From contig NZ_JYJG01000537.1 of assembly GCF_000955955.1 (NCBI RefSeq), positions 1 to 11,457 of the forward strand: DNA of 11,457 bases. The letters run 5' to 3'. The notes under the pieces were generated by a model. The model was not told where the DNA came from and searched no databases. It was given only the letters and a program-made list of their open reading frames with translations. Below, piece after piece: positions 6,142 through 11,457 of the stretch (positions are counted from its first letter, which is position 1; the number at the start of each line of letters is the position of its first letter). The position numbers were made by a program, and so were the translations under genes. This DNA is from Lentzea aerocolonigenes (lineage in GTDB: Bacteria; Actinomycetota; Actinomycetes; Mycobacteriales; Pseudonocardiaceae).

Positions 6142-6809
6142 GACCGGACCTCCAACGGCTTCTGGCTGCCGCGCAGCAGGTAGACGAGGTCGGGCCGGAT
6201 CTTGGCGACCGACGTGACGGTGATGGCGGTGATCAGGCCCTCACCGATGCCGATCAACGCGTGCAGGCCCCACATCAGCAGCGCGACCTTGCCGATCCCG
6301 ACGCCACCGGCACCGCCGATCGCGTACTCGACGACGAAGCCGGTCGAGGCGACCACCGTGTTGACGAACGCGGAGACGAACGCGACGGCGGCCAGGCCAC
6401 CCGTGCCCTGTCCGGCGAGCTTGCGGAGCGCGACCGCGACGAGGAACCCGGTCGCGGTGCCGATCAGCGCCATGTTCGTGACGTTGGCGCCGAGTGCGGT
6501 GAGCCCGCCGTCCGCGAACAGCAGACACTGCACCACCAGCACGATCGTCACGCACAGCGCGCCGACGTACGGGCCGACCAGGATCGCCGCCAGCGCACCA
6601 CCGAGCAGGTGCCCGGAGGCGCCGGGCAGGATCGGGAAGTTGATCATCTGGACGGCGAAGATGAAGGTCGCCACCAGACCGGCCATCGGCGCGGTGCGGT
6701 CGTCGAGGTCAGTGCGCGCCCTGACGAGCGCGAACCCGACGCCGAGCGCCGCGATGACCAGGAACGCGACCGAGGTGGGGGCGTTCAGCAGACCGTCGCT
6801 CATGTGCAT
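6138..6809 (-). CDS. cbiM: CbiM/NikM metal-binding (S) subunit of a Ni/Co ECF transporter
   Basis: A 223-residue hydrophobic protein with about seven membrane segments. The N-terminus MHMSDGLL is the family's MHIPDGFL motif. In NikM the metal is held by the free amine of Met1, by His2 and by His67 (recalled from the published structure). From this start the protein has His2, and the histidine of GASGHLLGG falls exactly at position 67. I therefore choose the ATG at 6809 over an in-frame ATG at 6824, which would add five residues and bury the ligand amine. Neither has a clear Shine-Dalgarno. It is the first gene of the operon with PDGLE and CbiQO. Whether it carries Ni(II) or Co(II) cannot be told; no cobalamin-biosynthesis gene, urease gene or riboswitch is in view. 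Confidence 0.92.
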   Translation of the reverse strand: MHMSDGLLNAPTSVAFLVIAALGVGFALVRARTDLDDRTAPMAGLVATFIFAVQMINFPILPGASGHLLGGALAAILVGPYVGALCVTIVLVVQCLLFADGGLTALGANVTNMALIGTATGFLVAVALRKLAGQGTGGLAAVAFVSAFVNTVVASTGFVVEYAIGGAGGVGIGKVALLMWGLHALIGIGEGLITAITVTSVAKIRPDLVYLLRGSQKPLEVRS

Positions 6810-6817
6810 GGCAACAG

Positions 6818-6834
6818 GTGACATGGGCGGTCAC
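6818..6834. promoter_or_regulatory. Inverted repeat GTGAC-N7-GTCAC upstream of cbiM
   Basis: GTGAC (6818-6822) and GTCAC (6830-6834) are perfect complements 7 bases apart. They cover the stretch just before the cbiM ATG and overlap the weak -10 for cbiM. A further GTCAC lies at 6904-6908. The position suits a metalloregulator, but the motif is short and I cannot assign it to NikR, Nur or another family. Confidence 0.3.
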
Positions 6835-6900
6835 GCTAATTGCCGGACAGCGGCTATGGCCAGACGTGTGCAACAACAATTTGGAGGTAACTGCGCGTCG

Positions 6901-6948
6901 ATGGTCACACCGAGCATTTCGCGCCGCACACCCGCCTCGGTTCGCTAG
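6901..6948 (+). other. Possible 15-codon leader frame upstream of modA
   Basis: An ATG-to-TAG frame encoding MVTPSISRRTPASVR lies in the modA leader. A perfect GGAGG (6883-6887) precedes it, but the 13-base spacing is long. Its stop coincides with the TAGGGT -10 candidate of modA, so if that promoter is right the frame is not on the modA mRNA. Low confidence; it could equally be chance. Confidence 0.15.
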
Positions 6949-6977
6949 GGTCTCGCGAGAACTGGGGGTTCCATCCG

Positions 6978-7685
6978 ATGAAGCGACTCGCGCTCCTGCT
7001 CGTGGCTGTACTGGCGGCCTGTTCACCTGCTGCTGAGCCGGAGAAACCGACGATCACCGTGTACGCGGACTCGGCGCTGACCGAGGCGTTCACGAAGATC
7101 GGCAGCGACTTCGAGGCCTCGCAGGGCATGCGGGTGAAGTTCCTCTTCGGCGCGAGCCAGGCACTGGAGAAGCAGCTCGGCGCCCATGTCGACGTCTTCG
7201 CGTCCGCGAGCCAGGACACCATGAAGTACACCGCGAAGGTGTTCGCGGGGAACCGGCTGGTGCTCGCGCTGCCGCAGGGCAACCCGAAGAACGTCAAGGT
7301 CTTCGAGAGCTTCCGTCCAGGAGCCGGGCAGAGGTCGTATGCGATGTGCGTCGAGGAAGCGCCTTGCGGTGCGGCGGCCAGGTCCGCGTTGAAGCGCGCG
7401 CCCGGCGGCGGCATGCCTGGCCCGAAAGCGGTCGGGCAGGACGTCAAGGAGACGCTCGCCAAGCTGACGTCGGGCGAGGTCGATTCCGCGTTCGTCTACG
7501 CCTCGGACGTCAAAGCGAGCCCTGGACTGATCGCGGTGCCGATGCGCGACGAACCCGACAAGGCCGCCCAGCGCTTCCCGATCGCGGTGGTGTCCGGTTC
7601 GCCCGAAGCCACGAAGTTCTACGACTACGTTTTCACCGAGCGAGCCCAGGCCGCGCTGACCGACGCCGGGTTCGACCTCCCCTAG
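6978..7685 (+). CDS. modA: ModA-type molybdate-binding lipoprotein
   Basis: A 235-residue periplasmic-type binding protein. The first 14 residues are a signal peptide ending in the lipobox LAAC, so Cys15 would be lipidated and the protein anchored outside the membrane. The ModA pattern is present: an early strand ITVYADSALTEAF (26-38), FGASQALEKQL (57-67), LVLALPQGNP (94-103), and GEVDSAFVYASDV (166-178). Candidate oxyanion ligands are Ser32, Ser60 and Tyr174. Cys124 and Cys130 in MCVEEAPCG may form a disulfide, as I recall for actinobacterial ModA. A G5 run lies 9 bases before the ATG. It would deliver molybdate or tungstate to ModBC, but no modB or modC is adjacent: downstream lies an unrelated glycosidase. 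It diverges from the Ni/Co ECF operon, a link of unknown meaning. Confidence 0.88.
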   Translation: MKRLALLLVAVLAACSPAAEPEKPTITVYADSALTEAFTKIGSDFEASQGMRVKFLFGASQALEKQLGAHVDVFASASQDTMKYTAKVFAGNRLVLALPQGNPKNVKVFESFRPGAGQRSYAMCVEEAPCGAAARSALKRAPGGGMPGPKAVGQDVKETLAKLTSGEVDSAFVYASDVKASPGLIAVPMRDEPDKAAQRFPIAVVSGSPEATKFYDYVFTERAQAALTDAGFDLP

Positions 7686-7710
7686 TCATCGGATGAATTC
7701 TGCGTAAGAT
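7683..7710 (+). promoter_or_regulatory. Candidate promoter of the GH95-like gene
   Basis: TAGTCA (7683-7688; 4 of 6 to TTGACA) and TAAGAT (7705-7710; 5 of 6 to TATAAT) are 16 bases apart. Transcription would start near 7717, giving a leader of about 30 bases that contains the Shine-Dalgarno GGAGGG (7734-7739). The -35 overlaps the modA stop codon. Confidence 0.45.
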
Positions 7711-7746
7711 CCCTTCCGCCGCCGCCACGGCCTGGAGGGACGAACA

Positions 7747-9996
7747 GTGACAGAGCTGTCGCGCAGAACCTTTCTGTACGGGACAGGCGCGGCCGTAGGT
7801 GCTTCCGCGCTCGGCGGAGGGGTCGCGGCCGCTGCTCCCGATCAAGTTCAGACATCGGGTCACCGAAACGTCCACAAGGACGTCGTGAGCGATGCGCGCA
7901 TGGAGTGGAAGCAGCTGCCCAAGAACTGGGGCGACAGCCCGTTCCTGGCGAACGGCTTCCTGGGCGTGCAGGTCTACGCGGGCCGCACGCCGAACGAGCT
8001 GAAGCTCATGCTCAGCCACTCCGAGGTGCAGGACCAGCGCGAGCACTGGGAGGCCGCGATCGGCCTCTCGCGACTGCCGATCGGGTACCTGACCTTGGCT
8101 TTCGCCGGCGCGATCACCGCGGTCGACTGGACGCTCGACCTGTGGAACGCCGAGCTCACGGGCACGGTCACCACCACCCAGGGCAGCGCCTCCTTCACGA
8201 TGCTGGTGCACAACACCCGCAGCACGTTCCTCGCGAAGGTGAAGGGTGACGTGACCTGGGGTTTCCAGCCCCTGCAGTCGGCGACGACCCGCCAGGTCCG
8301 CAGGCCCGCGGACTACACGGCCAACCCGGACGCGACCCTGGGCACGGGCAACGGCGTCTCGTACGCCGCACAGCCTCTCCTCGCGGGCGGTGGCTACACA
8401 ACGGCCTGGCAGGCCCGTGACGGCCGGTTCGCCGCCCACGTGGCGTACACACACCCCGCGGACACGCACACGTCCGACGCGATCCGCGAGGTGCGTCAGG
8501 CGTTGTCGATCCCGTTCGAGGTGCTGACGTCGCAGCATCGTCGCTGGTGGAACGCCTACTTCGCGAAGTCGCTGGTCTCGGTGCCGGACAAGCTCGTGCA
8601 GCGCTTCTACTGGGCGCAGCTCTACAAGATGGCCGCCGCCACGCGCGCCGACGCGCCGGTCATCTCCGAGTGGGGCCCGTGGTTCCCCGAGCAGGGCAAC
8701 AGCTGGACGGCCGTGTGGTGGAACCTCAACGTCCAGATCTCGTATCCGCTGATCAACGGCTCGAACCACCACGAGCTCGACGCCGTCACCACGACGTTGA
8801 AGCGCTTCGAGCACCACCTCGAACTGAACGTGAACCCGGCCTACCGCGACGGCAACTCGTACGCGATCTGCCACCCCGGCGACCGCACGCTGCGCTCCGG
8901 CCCGCGCTACTGCGGCGTCCCCGGCGTGGCGCCGAATGACCACACGGGCAATCTTCTGTGGGCCTGCCACAACGTCTGGCTGGGCTACCGCCACACGATG
9001 GACAAGCGAATCCTGTCCGACGTCCTGGTCCCGATCCTGACCAAGGCGGTCAACTACTACGCGCGGTTCCTCGTCGAGGGCGCCGACGGCAAGCTGCACC
9101 TGCCGGAGACCCGTTCGCCGGAGTACGCCAACGCAACGGACACGACCTACGACCTGTCGCTGATCCGCTGGGGCGTGCGCACGTTGCTGTCCATCGAGGA
9201 GAACGCCCGCTGGCGCGACATCCTCAACCGCCTGGTCCCCTACGCCCAGGGCCCGAACGGCGTGCTGATCGGCAAGGACGTGTCGCTCAACGACTCGCAC
9301 CGCCACTTCTCGCACATGCTGTGGTTCTACCCGTTGCGCGAGCTGACCTACGACATGCCCGAGCACCGGGACCTGATCAACCGCACGTTCGACCACTGGA
9401 CCTCACGGCAGAACCTGTGGGCCGGCTACAGCTACGGCGCCGCGTCCTCGATGGCGTCGGCGATGGGCCGTCCAGAGGAGGCCCTCTCGTTCCTGCGCTA
9501 CTTCCTGGACCGCAAGCAGGTCGGCACGAACGCCGTCCTCACCGAGAACACCTTCTACCGCGAGGGCGGCAACCTCGCGATCGAGTCGCCGCTGATGTCC
9601 GGCCAGGCCGTCCTCGAGATGATGGTCCAGTCGCACAACAACGTCGTGCGCGTCTTCCCGTCCATCTCCTCCACCTGGGCTGACGCGTCGATCTCCTCGC
9701 TGCGAACCCAAGGCGCCTTCCTGGTCGACGCCTCCCGCTCGGCCGGCCGCACCGACTGGGTCCAGGTCCACTCGGAGGCCGGCTCTCCCCTGGTCCTGGA
9801 ACACGGCATCACCGGCGACATCGACGTGCGCGACAACCGGGGCCGCCGTCTCAATTACAAGCAACGCGGTTCGGCCATCGAAATCCCGCTTCGCCGAGGT
9901 CAGACGGCCGTGGTCTCCCGTCGCGGCACACGCCCCGACGTCTCACCACGCGATGTGGCCGCCAACGGCTCGTCGTCGCGCTGGGGTCTGCCGTAA
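7747..9996 (+). CDS. Tat-exported GH95-like glycoside hydrolase (six-hairpin fold)
   Basis: A 749-residue protein from a GTG with GGAGGG 7 bases upstream. The N-terminus SRRTFL (5-10), a hydrophobic stretch and AAAAP near residue 30 form a twin-arginine signal peptide, so the enzyme is exported folded. The body resembles the alpha-L-fucosidase GH95 (alpha/alpha)6 barrel: WNLNVQ (326-331) aligns by eye with the Asn-x-Asn of the active site, ETRSPEY (454-460) with the general-acid Glu region, and HRHFSHMLWFYP (518-529) with the conserved HRHxSHL block. AIESPLMSGQAVLEMMVQSH (611-630) aligns with the IDGNFG block; Glu613 occupies the usual catalytic-Asp position. A beta domain follows (about 635-730). 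The substrate may be a fucoside or a related sugar; no carbohydrate transporter or other CAZyme is nearby. GH95-like membership is fairly sure, activity is not. Confidence 0.82.
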   Translation: MTELSRRTFLYGTGAAVGASALGGGVAAAAPDQVQTSGHRNVHKDVVSDARMEWKQLPKNWGDSPFLANGFLGVQVYAGRTPNELKLMLSHSEVQDQREHWEAAIGLSRLPIGYLTLAFAGAITAVDWTLDLWNAELTGTVTTTQGSASFTMLVHNTRSTFLAKVKGDVTWGFQPLQSATTRQVRRPADYTANPDATLGTGNGVSYAAQPLLAGGGYTTAWQARDGRFAAHVAYTHPADTHTSDAIREVRQALSIPFEVLTSQHRRWWNAYFAKSLVSVPDKLVQRFYWAQLYKMAAATRADAPVISEWGPWFPEQGNSWTAVWWNLNVQISYPLINGSNHHELDAVTTTLKRFEHHLELNVNPAYRDGNSYAICHPGDRTLRSGPRYCGVPGVAPNDHTGNLLWACHNVWLGYRHTMDKRILSDVLVPILTKAVNYYARFLVEGADGKLHLPETRSPEYANATDTTYDLSLIRWGVRTLLSIEENARWRDILNRLVPYAQGPNGVLIGKDVSLNDSHRHFSHMLWFYPLRELTYDMPEHRDLINRTFDHWTSRQNLWAGYSYGAASSMASAMGRPEEALSFLRYFLDRKQVGTNAVLTENTFYREGGNLAIESPLMSGQAVLEMMVQSHNNVVRVFPSISSTWADASISSLRTQGAFLVDASRSAGRTDWVQVHSEAGSPLVLEHGITGDIDVRDNRGRRLNYKQRGSAIEIPLRRGQTAVVSRRGTRPDVSPRDVAANGSSSRWGLP

Positions 9997-10000
9997 CGTA

Positions 10001-10022
10001 CAAATTCGAACATTCGGGTTTG
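10001..10022. promoter_or_regulatory. 22-bp dyad before the decarboxylase gene
   Basis: CAAATTCGAA (10001-10010) and TTCGGGTTTG (10013-10022) are inverted with 8 of 10 matches around a 2-base centre. In RNA the two mismatches become G-U pairs, giving a 9-bp stem with a 4-base loop. It lies 4 bases after the glycosidase stop and 23 bases before the decarboxylase start. No U-run follows, so it is more likely an operator or an mRNA processing/attenuation hairpin than a terminator. Confidence 0.4.
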
Positions 10023-10045
10023 CACGGACGAGTGGGGTGTACACA

Positions 10046-11395
10046 GTGGATCTTCAGCACTGGCTCAACGAAGCGCTGGCCAACCACGAGAAGTGGACCG
10101 CCGAGTACGGCTCCTTCTCCCCCCACTCGTCCCTGCAGGTCGATCCCGCGCTCTTCGGCTCCGCCCTGGCAGAACTCCAGGACCGCCTGCGTGACAACTA
10201 CCCGTTCTTCCACCCGCGCTACGCGGGCCAGATGCTCAAGCCCCCGCACCCGGCAGCCGTGGTCGGCTACCTCAGCGCCATGCTGATCAACCCGAACAAC
10301 CACGCCCTGGACGGCGGCCCGGCCACCGCCGCCATGGAACGCGAGGTCGTCTCGTCCCTGGCCTCGATGTTCGGCTACGGCCCCGAACACCTGGGCCACC
10401 TGACCTCCAGCGGCACGATCGCCAACCTGGAAGCGTTGTTCGTGGCCCGTTCGCTGCATCCGGGTCGTGGCATCGCCTACTCCTCCGAGGCCCACTACAC
10501 CCACTCACGCATGTGCGGCGTCCTCAACATCGAGGGCCACCCAGTCACCGTGGACAGTCGCGGCCGCATGGACCTGGACGCCCTCGAAGCGCTCCTGAAG
10601 ACCGGCAAGGTCGGCACCGTCGTAGTCACCCCGGGAACCACCGCGTTGGGCGCCATCGAACCGGTGCACCTCGTGCTGGACCTCGCACGCCGCTACGACG
10701 CACGGGTGCACGTAGACGCCGCCTACGGAGGCTTCTTCACCTTGCTGGCGGGCACAGACCTAGCCCCCGAACCGTGGGAAGCCATCGGCTCGTGCGACTC
10801 CGTGGTCGTCGACCCGCACAAGCACGGCCTACAGCCCTACGGCTGCGGCGCAGTCCTGTTCCGCGACCCGTCCGTGGGCCGCTTCTACCTCCACGACTCC
10901 CCCTACACCTACTTCACCTCAGACGAACTGCACCTGGGCGAAATCAGCCTGGAATGCTCCCGAGCCGGAGCAGCAGCGGCCGGCCTCTGGCTGACGCTCC
11001 GCCTGCTCCCTCTGACCCGCGCCGGTCTGGGCGAAGTCCTGGCGGCCGGACGGCGGGCAGCCGTCCGATGGGCGTCGATCATCCAGCAATCCGACGCCCT
11101 GGAGCTCTACCAGGAGCCCGAACTGGACATCGTCACGTACTTCCCCCGGACGACCCCGTTGACTCTGTCCGCAGTGGACGCAGCCTCACACCGAGTCATG
11201 GAAACCGGCATGAACGCCGCAGTGGACCCGATCTTCCTGAGCGTGGCACGGGCTTCGAAGGAGGCGTTCGCTGCCAGGCACCCCGAGGTGACGGCCGATG
11301 TGGACGGTGCACGGGTGCTCCGCAGCGTCCTGATGAAGCCGGAGTCCGAGGACTACCTGGACAAGCTCCACGCACGGGTACTCAGCCTGCTCTGA
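10046..11395 (+). CDS. Group II PLP-dependent amino-acid decarboxylase family protein
   Basis: A 449-residue cytosolic protein. The GTG at 10046 is chosen: a GTGGGG-type purine stretch (10032-10037) lies 8 bases upstream, and the family core follows directly. An in-frame GTG at 10037 is possible, and the open frame reaches back into the glycosidase gene. Features of the group II (PF00282) fold: TSSGTIANLEAL (about 120-131) for phosphate binding, a stacking histidine in SEAHYTHSR (His150), the pyridine-N aspartate in HVDAAYGG (Asp224), and the Schiff-base lysine in VDPHKHGLQPYGCG (Lys259). The motif HKHG differs from the HKW/HKN of DOPA, glutamate and histidine decarboxylases, so the substrate is open. 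The C-terminal small domain is complete to a TGA. It lies 49 bp after the GH95-like gene on the same strand, possibly co-transcribed, with no obvious pathway link. Confidence 0.88.
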   Translation: MDLQHWLNEALANHEKWTAEYGSFSPHSSLQVDPALFGSALAELQDRLRDNYPFFHPRYAGQMLKPPHPAAVVGYLSAMLINPNNHALDGGPATAAMEREVVSSLASMFGYGPEHLGHLTSSGTIANLEALFVARSLHPGRGIAYSSEAHYTHSRMCGVLNIEGHPVTVDSRGRMDLDALEALLKTGKVGTVVVTPGTTALGAIEPVHLVLDLARRYDARVHVDAAYGGFFTLLAGTDLAPEPWEAIGSCDSVVVDPHKHGLQPYGCGAVLFRDPSVGRFYLHDSPYTYFTSDELHLGEISLECSRAGAAAAGLWLTLRLLPLTRAGLGEVLAAGRRAAVRWASIIQQSDALELYQEPELDIVTYFPRTTPLTLSAVDAASHRVMETGMNAAVDPIFLSVARASKEAFAARHPEVTADVDGARVLRSVLMKPESEDYLDKLHARVLSLL

Positions 11396-11412
11396 CACCT
11401 GATAACGCCGAT

Positions 11413-11446
11413 GCCGCAGGCGAGCCGACCCGACGGCGCAGCCGAG
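11413..11446 (+). repeat. Intergenic repeat motif GSCGCAGSCGAG, copies 2 and 3
   Basis: Two copies, 11413-11424 (GCCGCAGGCGAG) and 11435-11446 (GGCGCAGCCGAG), start 22 bp apart and match at 10 of 12 positions. The first is identical to 3322-3333. CGGC-GCA-GCCG inside the second can form a tiny 4-bp hairpin, and ACGCC (about 11405-11409) faces GGCGT (11446-11450). The region 11396-11457 may act as the end of the decarboxylase transcript, but no good terminator is visible before the window ends. Confidence 0.35.
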
Positions 11447-11457
11447 GCGTCTTGGCT

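Larger units (their letters stand above)
6810..6977. other. Divergent cbiM-modA intergenic region
   Basis: 168 bases must carry both promoters. Towards modA, TAGGGT (6946-6951) is a TANNNT-type -10 without a visible -35, followed by a G5 run (6964-6968) that serves as ribosome-binding site. Towards cbiM, TAGCGT (6833-6838, minus strand) is a similar weak -10. A 5-bp inverted repeat spans 6818-6834. A GGAGG at 6883-6887 precedes a possible 15-codon frame (6901-6948). I find no B12 riboswitch. Confidence 0.45.

Noticed and set aside
6868..6888. Nur (nickel uptake regulator) box near GTGCAA at 6869-6874
   Set aside because: One half-site resembles TTGCAA, but the partner half after a 5-base spacer does not match, so the paired arrangement is missing.
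6810..6977. Cobalamin riboswitch upstream of cbiM
   Set aside because: The region is only 168 bases, shared with a divergent gene, and I find no B12-box-like conserved block or the required multi-helix layout.
7633..9396. Long open frame on the minus strand opposite the glycosidase gene
   Set aside because: It is antisense to a gene with clear domains, signal peptide and Shine-Dalgarno. Its translation is Arg/Val/Gly/His-rich with no recognisable motif, typical of high-G+C shadow frames.
9953..10045. Earlier ATG start of the decarboxylase inside the glycosidase gene
   Set aside because: It would add 31 residues that are Arg/Cys-rich and overlap the glycosidase end; the GTG at 10046 has a purine-rich stretch at the right spacing and begins at the family core.

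Overview
The window is high-G+C DNA packed with genes whose starts are often GTG and whose third codon positions are nearly all G or C. That composition, the twin-arginine and lipoprotein signals, and the family make-up (SpoIIM/RDD pair, TetR/SnoaL pair, fused CbiQO) point to an actinobacterium. A Pseudonocardiales relative (Lentzea/Saccharothrix-like) is my guess, not something the sequence proves. I support twelve protein-coding genes. I see no tRNA, rRNA, CRISPR array, insertion sequence or prophage, and no gene-free stretch reaches 300 bases.

Layout. Positions 18-1776 hold a divergent pair of membrane proteins, a SpoIIM/DUF95 protein on the minus strand and an RDD protein on the plus strand, with start codons one base apart. 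Positions 1773-3274 hold a minus-strand two-gene operon, an APH/choline-kinase-fold phosphotransferase followed by a GNAT acetyltransferase through an ATGA overlap. Positions 3411-4451 hold a SnoaL-like (NTF2-fold) gene divergent from a TetR repressor. The gap between them carries two copies of a 19-bp direct repeat that look like operators.

Positions 4430-6809 hold a minus-strand operon for a group-I ECF metal transporter (nickel or cobalt): cbiM/nikM, a small PDGLE (CbiN/NikN-like) protein, and a fused CbiQ-CbiO polypeptide. All junctions overlap by 4 bp. Inside the fusion, exactly at the start of the ATPase domain, there is an ATG with a near-perfect Shine-Dalgarno sequence, so the gene may make both CbiQO and free CbiO. 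Divergent to it, at 6978-7685, lies an orphan molybdate-type binding lipoprotein (modA) with no modBC in view.

Positions 7747-11395 hold a Tat-exported GH95-like six-hairpin glycosidase followed 49 bp later by a cytosolic group II PLP-dependent decarboxylase, separated by a 22-bp dyad. The last 62 bases carry a G+C-rich repeat motif also found in the 3275-3410 gap.

The genes form ordinary, mostly independent modules: metal import (Ni/Co ECF plus ModA), small-molecule modification (APH, GNAT, SnoaL/TetR), envelope proteins (SpoIIM, RDD), and an exported glycosidase with a decarboxylase. I do not see an overt new multi-gene system. The most worthwhile leads are the internal ATPase start in cbiQO, the tandem TetR operator candidate, and the one-base divergent start pair.
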